DNA of 64,000 bases, from positions 24,981,001-25,045,000 of the forward strand of contig CM049398.1 of assembly GCA_026929865.2 (NCBI GenBank), given 5' to 3'. The position numbers and the translations under genes are program-made. The notes below the pieces were generated by a model. It ran no database searches. It had not been told where the DNA came from and saw only the letters and a list, made by a program, of their open reading frames with translations. Of this stretch, positions 50,641 through 62,867 are shown piece after piece. The stretch comes from Hyperoplus lanceolatus. Lineage: Eukaryota > Chordata > Actinopteri > Uranoscopiformes > Ammodytidae. Each line of letters opens with the position of its first letter. The stretch's first letter is position 1.

Positions 50641-53600
50641 TGGGATAAATTATCATGATAGTCTGGAGTTATTAGCTAATCTTTACGAGGATCCTAAATC
50701 ATCGGACCAAAATGACATTATTGACCCTGATCATCATTTCTACAATAGAGGGAAAAGAGACTGTCAGTATCATACAGAGGATCAATTCATCAGTTGCTTT
50801 CAATCAATTGGGAAATTGTCCATAATTCATTTTAATAGCAGAAGTCTCTACACAAATTTTTCGCATATTAAGGAATACTTACAGGAATTCTCCAACCCAT
50901 TCAACATCATTGCAGTGTCAGAAACATGGATTAAGGAAGGCAAATGCATGGACTTTGAACTTAAGGGTTGTAAACTGGTTTGTGTCAACAGAATTAACAA
51001 GAGAGGGGGAGGAGTGGCCCTTTTCGTTGATGAAAATATAAGGTTTGAAATCGTAAATAACATGTGTGCTGCAATTGATAACCTAATGGAATGTGTGACT
51101 ATTGAAATTAAAACGAATGATAAATGTTTAATTATCAGCTGTGTGTACAGAACACCCGATTCAAAAATGGAAGACTTTATAGAATATGTGGGAGAATTAT
51201 TTTCTAAGGCTAACCAAAAGAAGATATTTATCTGTGGGGATACTAACATTGATTTACTTAATATTACTCCTCTGACTGATGAATTTGTAAATACACTGAA
51301 CGTCATGGGCCTACAGCCCTTAATTACAAGGCCAAGCAGGATTACAATAAATAGTGCCACGTTAATAGACAACATATTTACGAATGTTATGGGGGATGTA
51401 ATAGATAGTGGACTATTGATAAATGACATAAGTGACCATTTACCTGTATTTGCTATATATGATTGGAAACAAAAGTTGCAAATTAGACCAAGCAAAGACG
51501 TATATGTTAGGCTGGAGACCGAGGAGAGGATAGAGGCATTGAAAAATGATTTATTGTTGCAAAATTGGGACTGTGTTTACAAGGAGAAGGATGTTAATGT
51601 AAGTTTTGAATTATTCCTGCAGGTATTTCAAAGGCTGTATGAGAAAAATTGTCCACTAAAAAAGAGGGCCTTTAAGCAAAGACAGAATAAACAGTGGCTA
51701 ACTAAATCCTTGAAAAATGCTTGTAAAAAAAAAAATACATTGTACAAAAGATTCATAAAAGCAAGGACACCACAGGCTGAGTTAAAATATAAAACCTATC
51801 GTAACAAGCTAAATATCATTCTCAGAGACTGTAAAAAAAAATATTTTTGCAAGCTTTTAGAAACAAATGCAAATTACCCAAAAAAGCTGTGGGACATAGT
51901 GAACACAGTATTAAGAAATGACAGCAAAATACATAATTATCCTGAGTATTTCCATGAAAATAACATTAAGTTGGAAAACATGAATACCGTGGCAAATAAA
52001 CTAAACAAGTTTTTTGTTATGGTTGGTCCGAATTTGGCCATGGGTATCCGTGACAGGTGTATGGGGAAGGCTTGGGAACAGGAAGACTCTCTTCAACACT
52101 CCATGTTTCTAAAGCCAGTCAAGGCCATCGAGATTAGATTTTACTGGGAATGCAACCAAAGACCTCAAGAGACTCGCTGGGGCTTAACATGAAAATAATA
52201 AAATCAGTGCAAGAAAGTATTCTTCAACCTTTAACACATATTTGTAACTTATCTTTTCAAACAGGAATTTTTCCTTGTAGCATGAAAATAGCTAAGGTTA
52301 TACCATTACATAAGAATGGAGACGAACACTCATTTACAAATTATAGACCAGTCTCAAATTTGCCACAATTTTCTAAAATTTTGGAAAAACTATTTAGCAA
52401 TAGATTAGATGATTTCATTAATAAACATCAAATTCTTTATAACAGTCAATTTGGCTTTAGAAAGAATCATTCCACGGCGCTGGCCTTGACTGAATCGGTA
52501 GAAATTATTAGCAGTGCTATAGATCACAAATTGTACTCTATAGGAATTTTTATAGACCTGAAAAAAGCTTTTGACACTATAAATCACGAGATCCTTCTCA
52601 ATAAGCTTGAGAATTATGGCATTAGAGGTATAGCACGGGACTGGGTCAGAAGTTATTTACAGGACAGGAAACAATATATGAAATTAGGGGAGATCACATC
52701 GACATGCTTGGATATTGTTTGTGGGGTCCCTCAAGGGTCAATTTTAGGGCCGAAATTATTCCTGCTTTACATAAATGATATTTGGAAAGTTTCGAAGGTC
52801 TTAAAGTTAATTTTATTTGCTGACGACACAAACATCTTCTATTCGGGGCATGATCTGAATAATATGGTTGAGACTGTAAACATTGAATTGACTAAGTTAC
52901 ATGGGTGGTTAAACCGAAATAAGTTATCATTAAATTTGGAAAAAACTAAATTTATGTTGTTTGGTAGGAGAGCAGCAGATGTCTCTGTGAAAATCCAGGT
53001 AAATGGGATAGATATTGAAAGGGTCAAGCAACACAAAGTACTAGGGGTAATAATGGATGACAAGTTAAGTTGGAAACCACAAGTTAGCCATCTTAGGGGC
53101 AAAATAGCCAGGAGTATTTCTATACTTTGGAAATCACAATATTTTTTCAATCAAAAGGCCTTAACTGTATTATATTGGACTTTAGTTTCCCCACATCTGC
53201 GTTACTGTGTTGAGGTGTGGGGAAACACTTACAAAGGTAAATTGCACCCATTGGAGATCCTTCAAAAAAGAGCAATAAGAATAATATATCAAGCAACTTA
53301 TAGGGCACACACTAATAACTTCTTTATTGATGGTAGAATTCTCAAATTACGGGACGTAGTAAGTTACCACACCGTTCAAATGATGTACAAGGCTTCAAAA
53401 AAAAGCCTTCCTGTCAGTTTACAAGCAATGTTTGAAGAAAGAGGAGTCTCGCATGATTTAAGAAGAAAAAGAAGATTTACAGAGAAAAATATACGGACCA
53501 CACTTAAATCATTTTCGATTTCTGTAAAGGGAATTAAATTATGGAATGAACTTGAGGAAGATATCACAGGGAGTTGCAGTTTGCGAATTTTCAAAAAAAT

Positions 53601-53649
53601 GTATGTCTCTAAAATTATGGAAAATTATAGACTGAAAGCAGAATACTAA
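50624..53649 (+). pseudogene. LINE ORF2 (endonuclease + reverse transcriptase), one frameshift
   Basis: Starting at ATG 50624, the endonuclease is complete in outline: IIHFNSRSL, IIAVSETWI, RGGGVALFVDE, ICGDTNIDLL, ISDHLPVFAI. A frameshift near 52140-52190 moves reading to the next frame. There RT motifs are intact: NYRPVSNLPQFSKILE, SQFGFRKNHSTALAL, FIDLKKAFDTINHEIL, CGVPQGSILGPKLF and catalytic FADD at 52816-52827. A C-terminal domain (WGNTYKGKLHPLE, IKLWNELEEDI) continues to the TAA. Only this one clear lesion was found, so the copy may be fairly young or the lesion an assembly error. Confidence 0.87.
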
Positions 53650-54141
53650 GATGCGGATAAAAGGTGGATGGCACTATCATAACATTATTGTAAAAGAGAG
53701 GTCAGCAGAATGACTTGTTTGGGTTTGAATACTTTTGCAGTTGTGTTAAGACTACCAGATAATGACATTGAAAAGGCCACAATAAAAGGGCAAAACAAAC
53801 TCTGCATTGTACAGAAAATCAGAAAGGAGCAGAACTGATCTTAAAAGCTGAAGCAAGTGGATTAATCATGGAACTGCTAAATTGGTCTCTAAATGCCATT
53901 GAATTGTGTGTTTTCTTCCTTTTTATTTTTTTATTTTTTCTTTCTTTTATTTTTGACTTTTTATTTTTTGACTTTTTATTTTCTTTTCTGTGATCAGTAA
54001 ATGTGTATCTGATTTTGAATCTGATGAAAGTGGGGGCGGGACTCGATAAGCCTTAGGCTTCTTCCGTCACCCTTCGGACAACACTATTTAAGATTTATGA
54101 TGTGAAAGAGATAATTGTGTATTGTGTGGGATTGTCCGAAA

Positions 54142-54146
54142 GAAAA

Positions 54147-54205
<59 letters not shown>

Positions 54206-54208
54206 ATA
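54142..54208 (+). repeat. (AAAT)n tail of the LINE
   Basis: This is a tetranucleotide AAAT array directly after the LINE 3' UTR, read as its tail. Confidence 0.93.
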
Positions 54209-55002
54209 TGCTGTGATGTACAATTTTCAGGCATCGTCTTGGCAGGCATTTTCTCTCGTGCGCCTTTGTGTGTGTGAGCGCGTGCATGTCTAGGGCTCAG
54301 TCAGCACTCCGATAGCGTGCTGTCCAGCTGACGTCAGGAGGGCAATAGCTAGTGTACCAACCAGCCAGGCAACCCCCCACCCTCCTTCTCCCCCCCCCCA
54401 TCCATAGCCCTGTGAAACTCTGGATTCATGCATGATTCTCTCCCTACTCTGTCTATAGTCTCCCTTTCTTTTCTTTTCATTATCAACATTTTTTTGCTGT
54501 CCCTTTCCCCATCTCTTACGGCCCTCCTCTTTCAATAACTACTTTTGTTTTGGTCCAGTTCTCTCTTATTTTTCTCACATACTTGTCATTCTTTTCGGTG
54601 CCGTCTTCTCCGGCCTCTTGTCATTCTTTGCCCTGCTTCTTCCCAATTCCCTCTGTCTCTCTGCATCTGTCTCTCTGTGTGTGCCTCCCTTCCTCTCTCT
54701 CCTTCCTCTTCTTCTCAAAGCGAACACTGCCTCTCCTTGTCCCCAGTCAAAGACTCCCCTCTGTCCTCTATTCCAGCATTTTGGAGAGCACACTGACTGC
54801 AGGCCCGCCACTCAGTATGCACAGTGGCCACGTGGCCCGACAATGGCTCATTTCAACCTCAATTTCCCCCCAAATGAATGGGAGCCCACCCCGGTGCACA
54901 CGGCATGCCTTTTAATTGGCCCAAGTTAGATTCAAACCATTAAACCACTGATGTCGACACATCTCCGCCGCGCCCACTGCCCCGCGCTCCCACCTCCACC
55001 CC

Positions 55003-55006
<4 letters not shown>

Positions 55007-55075
<69 letters not shown>
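55007..55075. repeat. (CA)n microsatellite
   Basis: This is a CA array of about 68 bp. Confidence 0.96.
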
Positions 55076-55077
<2 letters not shown>

Positions 55078-56119
55078 TCCCTCTCTGGCTGCCAGAACAT
55101 AAACGTCTTATCTCTCGGCCCCAACCGAGCAGACTCCATGAATATTCAGCAGCTTCCATCTCCATTTCGGCAGACAACAGTAGGCGCATGCATGCAATTG
55201 CATACACACACAGAAAATCACATAAATACATAAACCCACACCCATTCTTTCAGGCATTGTTTACGCTTTGCTGAGTTTAGCTGGTTTGTCTCTTTCCTCT
55301 CATTTACTATAGTATTAACAGTGTATATCTGAGAGATATTGATTAAAAGCCAAGGGGAGAAGCACCGGTGCAATTCTCACAATGTGGTGATATTGGCCCA
55401 TTCTTCGGGTACATCAACATTTTATACTCAAGAATATCAATATAGGACTTACCTGTATCCAGGAGAGGGACGAGGGAAGCATGAAAGAGAGAGAGAGAGA
55501 GAGAGACAGAGAGAGAAAAAAGAGGGATATTTAGTTTTCTGCTGCGGTATCACAACACAACATGACCATGTATAGTTTGTGATGAAGGTTAAGGTTTCGA
55601 CAGTATAGAGGGATATCAATAACGTAATTTTCTGCTGCAAAACATCATTATCATCATCCATCATGGCTAATTCAACTTAAGCAACAGGATGTGACTTTTG
55701 ACACTGAGATCAAGGCAAATTGATGCTAATTGCATCTGGAAACAAATAATATGAGTTAATATGAAAGGCCAATCTGAACAAGAAGAAGGTTCACAAAGCC
55801 AAAGACAAAAGGTCCGCCTTGGATGCTTGAAGAATATTATCTGTGTCACCATCAGTCGGTCATTAAATAAAGACCCCGATCAATCAGTGATTGCCTTGGG
55901 CATGGGCCACAAAAACCTTGTCTAATCAGAAGGAAGGCTAGGTAGCAGGTGTGTTTCATCTCTCTGAAACCCAGCCTGAACCCAGCCAAGAAGCCCAGCC
56001 CTAGCTCTATACTCCAACAGCTCTTTGAAATATTTCACTCCAAATTCACAATAGCCCAATCCCCTCGTGGATGTTGTCAAAGATGAAAGAGGTAGCGTGC
56101 ACTGGTGCTCTGTCCGCAC

Positions 56120-56120
<1 letters not shown>

Positions 56121-56167
<47 letters not shown>
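56121..56167. repeat. (CT)n microsatellite
   Basis: This is a perfect CT array, source of artefactual SLSLSL and RERERE frames. Confidence 0.96.
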
Positions 56168-56169
<2 letters not shown>

Positions 56170-58650
56170 TCATTCTCTCTGGAATAGAGTTTAAAAAAAG
56201 AAAAGAAAGTGAATGCTCAAGCAGCTCCTCCACTCTTCAACCATTTTACACTACCTGCTTTGATCTCCGTAGGCTACTGCACGCCGCCGTCATAGCAACG
56301 GATCAAAATCTCATTGTCTTTGCATTCTCCCTCTTTTACCTAAGCTTGACTCACAGGCATTTATTTGTTTGTCTAATACATCGTCCCTATCCTCTCCTCC
56401 TTTTCTCTCCTCCTCCCTTTGTGTCTTTCTACCTCTCTCACCCTCCAGTTGCTAGGAGGGTTTTCCTCTTCATTTAGCTCGTTAGTGTGTGGCGGTGGCC
56501 GGCAGGATCAATTACGGGGGAATGTGAGCTTGCGTCTCGGTATCATTACCCAGCAAAAACTATATTAGTTCAGTCTGAGGGGAACACATGAGGCAGACGA
56601 CTGAAGCCTGATTATTATACAGTACCAGCCTGCCAGCCAGCCAGATACTGCTCCTGCATCTGCTACTGATCTCCAGCCGGCACTGACCTCACTTGCACAC
56701 TACCTCCATTATGTTCTGAGCTACAGAGGATATCGCCTTCACATTGATCAGAATCAAAATATTAACTTAAGAAAGGAAACCGGGATATTTTCCTGGAGAC
56801 ATAGTGGAGAATTACATTCAGAATTGGACTCCATGTAGGCCAGTGTTTCAGCTGCTGTGTTTCTGGGCAAGATTTGTTTCACTGATTTGCTGACGTGCGA
56901 GGTTCAAAGAAAATTCATCCATGCATACACAGCAGGATGGTACAAGGCTCAGATACTAAGGACCATACACATAATCAAACCTCATGTGGAAGACAAAATA
57001 AAGAGAGTATGATTTTAGTTGTTTTTAATGTTTTGCTCTGTTTTGTTTATTACAATTACAAAGCTCCAGCAAAGCTATTAATAGGCCTCGTGGTGAATTT
57101 TGTTTTGTAAACTACTGTTTCAAAGGTCAAAGAACAGCTTTCAATCTATATTATTTACATTTGGAGTAATGGCTCAATGGTTTGCCTAGTGTTGTTTATT
57201 ATCATAGACGAATACACTCAAAAGTAGGATCAACATAAAGAGGGATATTGCAGCTTGGCAACATCAATGTAATAAAGCTACGATATTTGAGATATTGGGC
57301 ATTAAATATGGTTGTAAAGGAGAACTATACAGATACAAACAGACAAGATTTTGTCAAATAAACAGCTGAAAATAATGTACATTTTAGACATTTTATTTAT
57401 ACTACTGCTGTATGAAAAAAATACATGTTTTTGCCTGCAGTGTCTCGCTTAATGCAGACATTTCACACAAGTCTTCCTTGCTTATCATCTGCAGGGTTGG
57501 TTTGATGAGTTTTGATGTCTTTTCTGTCTGCTGTGTAGCCTATAACGGATGATCTTTCCCATCCTTCTCCTCTCTCTCTCACTGTCCTCCTCTATCTCAA
57601 TAGCCCACATCTGTTTCTCTGTTGTTCTGTAACCGCCTTCCTTGCCCTCTGCATGCCCAAATCACTTTTGTTACACAGTCTCTCTTTCTCCTTCTCCGTC
57701 CCCATTTCGTTCTTCATTACTATTTCTCTTCTCCCTCACGCCTCTCCCTCCGAGGGGCATACTTTGGGGAGTAATCCACCACCAGCCTCCTAGACAGCTG
57801 CACATCACCAGCTGTCTGAGAAAGCTGCACACTGTCTCTCTCTCCTCTTCCTCTGGCTGCCTCTCTTCCTTGCCCCCCCTCCCCAGCCTCTCCTGGCTCA
57901 TCTGAATACACAGTGGGTGCAGCCAGATGCAGCCCGTCACTGCTTGTCAGATTCGTGACACAAATTACCTCTATTTGATCGTTAATGGAGCCATTTAGCG
58001 TCAACTCAGGCTACACGCCACCACTGCTACACAAGAAGAAAAAAGGATGTTACTGCAGTCTTTACTGTACTACTTCCATAGACAGGCCAAATGAGATGTA
58101 ATATACTGGCTTGAACTGATCATAGGATTATTAATGCATTGACTGCATCATTAATTAGAAGGTAAAAAAAAAAGTAACCAGGGAAAAAACAGCTGGACAT
58201 GAGGTGTACCATCACTATGTATAATACACAATGATGCACTTTGTAAATAATCTTTTGGAAAAGTTCATGTAAATATTGACTATGAAAATGAAGATGATGA
58301 TCATTGCTGTTATGATTGTAATGCCCATTATTGTTTTCAGGATTGTTGATTTGTTATTGCCATTAAGGATGGGTTAACTGCGTTTAGCCAGTTTTACACT
58401 ACACTACATCTGGTGCCATGTTTTTGTAAACAAAAATATGGTCCACCCCCCCAAGGAGTTTTGTGCATCTGGCTTCATTATGCATTATTTAACGGTTTGG
58501 GGACCGTCAGGGTTACCAGTGGACAATGGCCAGTTGTCTCATAGTATCCTCCACAAAAGATTATTATTACTATTAAAAGCATCATCCACAGCATACACTG
58601 CCTCGTCATAAAATATTGTAGGATGTAGCAGCAGCATCGTGTGGTATGGG

Positions 58651-59571
58651 CAGAGCCGGCCCAAGCCTTCAGGGGGCCCTAAGCGAAATATGATTAGGGG
58701 GCCCCTCTCCAATGTTAGCGCTGCTGAAACTATAGATCTTTGTTAAATATCATTCACACACCCAGTGTTTTCCGCTAGTGCCTCCACTGTGCAGCTGTGC
58801 GAAAATATTAGATTAGCCGAGATTCAGACCCTCCTAGGGGGGTCCGGGGGTATGCCCCCCCCCCCCCCCCCCGGGAGATTTTTTTTAACCTTTTTAAAGT
58901 GAAATGCATAAATCTGGTGCACTTTGAGAGGAAAATTAAGAGGCTAAATCTGAGAAATTTTGTGTGAACAAATAATTTGGAGACACTGGGTCAGATGAAT
59001 TAGAATCTATTGAAGAAGGACACATGGATTTTCCATAAAAATATTAATATAAAATAAAATATTATGGAGGGTCCTCTGGGTTGGGCTTTGAGCTCTTTTT
59101 CTTTTACGGGACATATTTCTCTGTAATATAGTGAATGCATTTAAATGCAGTGTGAGGAACTAAGCAGAAGAACTCTGTTGTCCAGCTACTGTATCTTTTT
59201 TTCCACAGACAAGGCTGACATAGGCTATAGACTATACACAGTGCATGGGCAACTGAGGACAGCCCCATTTCCAATTGTTTTTAAATAAACTCAATACACA
59301 CTGTGCATGGATGTGAATGTGACATGATCAGATAATTTTGGATTTCCTCCCAGATGAACTGATTACATTTTTAGGCTATTAATTATCTAGACCAAAACAT
59401 TTTATTCCTTTTTTTGTATGATAACTAACATTTGCATAATATGATGTTAATATCAAACACACAAACTAAAAAAAAAAAATATTTATTTATTTATTTTTTG
59501 GAGGGAGGCCCCCCAGGCAGTCGGGGGCCCTAAGCGGCCGCTTAGTTCGTTTATGCCTCGGGCCGGCTCTG
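58651..59571. mobile_element. hAT-like non-autonomous element, complete
   Basis: The ends are exact inverted repeats CAGAGCCGGCCC and GGGCCGGCTCTG, flanked by a perfect 8-bp duplication GGTATGGG (58643-58650 and 59572-59579), the hAT signature. It is 921 bp with no transposase. A C17-type run lies near 58856. From 58829 to 59571 it is collinear with the centre of the element at 26715-28068, apart from small indels. Confidence 0.92.
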
Positions 59572-60526
59572 GGTATGGGTGATGGCTAAGATTGATCCTC
59601 ATAGCAGCTACCCTTCCCAAAATTCACTTTTATCCTCTCACAACTGCCAGGCAAGGCTGTCTGTGTGCTCTCTGCCGGTATCACATAGGTTATGCATTTC
59701 CCATGTGTGTGGAGAGAGGACAGAAGAACGGGAAAGGAGAGCGAGAGGAAGGGCAGGGGCTTGTCAGATAGAAAGAAGACCCATGGCCTGGAATTTTAAT
59801 GTTGGAGTGAAACGGGACCAATGAGAGAAATGCATGCTCCACAAGGTCACAGTTTTTCATTTGCCAGGCCATGTTAATTAAAAGCTGCTTTCTGAGATGG
59901 TGTACAGTGAAGCAAAGGTCAAGTTTACACAGGCTTGATCCTGCCACAATTTCACACTTTACTGTAAAGATTTTTAGAGTTTCAGTGCCGTCTGTAAAAA
60001 GGTCAAGGTTAATTTATTAAAAACTAGTTTAACAGTGACACACAGTTTTAAAGCAGCTCGTGTTCTATGGCCTTTTATCTATTTCTCATGAAACAAGTGT
60101 ATATTTTGACCAGTCTCTCAGCACATTGCTAATAATGAATTGTATATTGAACATGTGTGGCTAAATTCATAACCTTCATAATAATGTATTTCCACAAAAC
60201 TTCACGTGTGATAAAAAGTGCTGTTTGAAGTAATATTCTTTTTCTTGTTTGTTCATACTGTCATCAAGTTTGATTGTTCAGAAAAATCTGGTGTGTAATC
60301 AAGGACCTGAATTTGTGTGACAGTTAATTGTTGGAGAAAAAAGTAGGCTCGTCAAAGCCAAACTCAAATTAAGATCATTGTACATTTAAGGGATGTGTCA
60401 TGACATCAGACTGATCATCATAAACTGTAGGTTGTATGTTAACAAAAGTTTAAATAAATATAATACGAAAAAAATCAGGAATATTAACTATCCCCTTCTA
60501 CTGTCTTTCTTGCTCTCCCTCGCTGT

Positions 60527-60528
<2 letters not shown>

Positions 60529-60592
<64 letters not shown>
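60529..60592. repeat. (CA)n microsatellite
   Basis: This is a perfect CA array of about 64 bp. Confidence 0.96.
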
Positions 60593-60596
<4 letters not shown>

Positions 60597-62782
60597 AGGA
60601 GCTTAGTAATTTCTCAGTGGGAACTTAAACTGACAGTCAACCACTCAAGCAGCCTAATAAGGGTGATTTCCACAGTAAGATTTCATTTAGCAAATGATGA
60701 CAAGCCCCACGTCACTCCTTCCAAACAGAAATAGGGGAGATGGAGACAATGTTGCCACAGACAAACTGGCAACGAGACACTCCAGGATTTGCATAGGGCT
60801 TAATTTGATCTACTTGAGATTGCAACTTCCTTCCACTTGATGTAATTAAACTGAGAGATGTGACTAATTAAGTTGACGGTGAGAAACGAGAGCACAACTA
60901 AGGCAGCTGATGAAACGGCGGAGGCAGACGCTAGTAAATATTGACAAGGGAAGTTGATTGGGAGTGAGCAGCGTCACAGGGGCTGTAAGGGAATGAGTAG
61001 CGTACGGGTATTCCTCATTCATTACGCGGATGGTGTGAATGTGTTTGTAGGGTTGTATGTGTGCTGTCTGTTTCTGTGTACTTCTGTGTACGTTTGCAAA
61101 TTACTCTGTCAGCGTGGAGACAAACAATATAAACTCAAACAAATACTTGTGTCTGTAACATGATAATGTAGGATGGCTATCTACATAGATTGTAGCATGA
61201 GAACGTGTTTGTATAAACAGCTTCACCAACGTGGCATGGTCGGCAAAAAGTCACAAGACTGGCATTATTGACAAAAAATTGTCAATAGATTGTTAGCAAG
61301 CAAGCTAGCTGGGAGGGCTACGATGGCTGATACCCACTAGCATGCTCCTTGTTAGCAATAAGCTCTCTGAATGCATTGGTTGCCCTCGTAGTCCTGCGGA
61401 CACACCAAGATCAAGCACCACCTATTTCATGAAAGGACGCACTGTTGAACATTGCTTTGCCAATTCCTGATGTGACCAGGCCTTTAAAAGGAATTGAGTG
61501 AACTGAAAGAAGCCAAGGCCTTAATGAAGAGGGCACACAAGTAAGCAAAATGTGAACTAACCTTAACACTTGTTAAAGGCTTATTAATGACACATACAAA
61601 TAGTGTTCCATATGGGCCTGAATTGAACCTGGGCTAATTGTCATCAATGCCCATTAACACATGAATAAAAACCTTCCGGTAGGGCCCTCACAAATCCAAC
61701 ATGTACATACACATTAGATGCACACATATCTACTTGACAAGACTATGCACGTACTGTAGGTACCCTTGTGCACCTAATATTAGTTCCCTGATGAGTACAC
61801 ATAGCATCCACCTGAGAGCCTCTTAACCTGTACACACTCATATTCCCATCCAAGAGGCCCGCCTATTAACATTTGGCAGATGTGTTTTCCCAGATGGAAT
61901 ACTGCGATCTGAACTACTAAAGGTCTCCTGAAATGTTGGGATATATAATTGCCAATCTGTACGGAGCCCAGGGGTCTTGTTTACTTCGTTTTGGCCATTT
62001 ATGGTGTGGCAGCAGACGGAGAGACTTTAGAAGTACATAAAGGAACAGATGTTAACATCATACTACTGGTGTGCTCTGCCTTAATTGCTCTCTCACCCCT
62101 TTATATCTTTATCCTGAATGTTTTTGTTTATCGAACTAGATCCCAGTGGTATAATATTATCATCTCACATTACCTTGCTTTTACTATACTTTGGCGTCCG
62201 ACTGCACAATTTAATGCTAATTTTCAGTCTTATGACATGCACGAACACTAGATATAATCACTGAAGGTGATTTATTGGGTTTAAATGGAGCCACTCAGCA
62301 AAGCAGAACAGGCAGCACCTGCACACACTTTTACCTTTAATTGAATTTTAATCTGTGTTTGCGGTCACAAATCATGCGGCGCAGGGTAATTATCTATTAA
62401 CGATAATGTTATTGGATTTATACGGAAATGCCCAGGCAGCAAACTGAACGTGTAGCGTGGTCATGAGCACACATTGTAATCAGTGGATGCTGCTGGCAGC
62501 GCTGCAGCTTTTGTTTCTCGAAGGATCCTGGCCAGTCGACAGAGAAGGTTTCTTTTGTGCAAAGAGCAGATACAAGACAATGGCAATTCTGCCTCCATGC
62601 TGCCTATCTTCCCTGTGATATATCTCTGCTTTTCTCTGTGTCTGCATCTCTCTTCCACCCCCTTGCTACATACACTCTCTCTATATCTGTCCTCCAGTGG
62701 TCTCATTAGGGCGGGACTGTGAAGGGAAGGTGAGATGGTTACTGTGACAACAGCAGAGAATGACGGGCAGAGTGGCAGAGCA

Positions 62783-62785
<3 letters not shown>

Positions 62786-62865
<80 letters not shown>
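62786..62865. repeat. (GT)n microsatellite
   Basis: This is a GT array of about 80 bp with one GTAT interruption. Confidence 0.96.

Positions 62866-62867
<2 letters not shown>

Larger units (their letters stand above)
49680..54208 (+). mobile_element. Nearly full-length two-ORF LINE
   Basis: A short 5' UTR is followed by ORF1 (49795-50640) and ORF2 (50624-53649, one frameshift). A 3' UTR follows with the phrase CTTCTTCCGTCACCCTTCGG, and an (AAAT)n tail runs from 54142 to 54208. The element lies beside a CA array and is antisense to DSCAM. Domain order (ORF1, APE endonuclease, RT) and the absence of RNase H place it in the Jockey/CR1/I-related LINE group. I cannot fix the clade. It is the least decayed autonomous element in the window. 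Confidence 0.9.
54209..58642. other. Intron segment with simple repeats
   Basis: This includes a pyrimidine-rich stretch (54440-54780), a CA array (55007-55075), GA (55487-55518) and CT (56121-56167) arrays, and another pyrimidine-rich stretch (57560-57900). No exon or bordered transposon was recognised. Confidence 0.5.
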
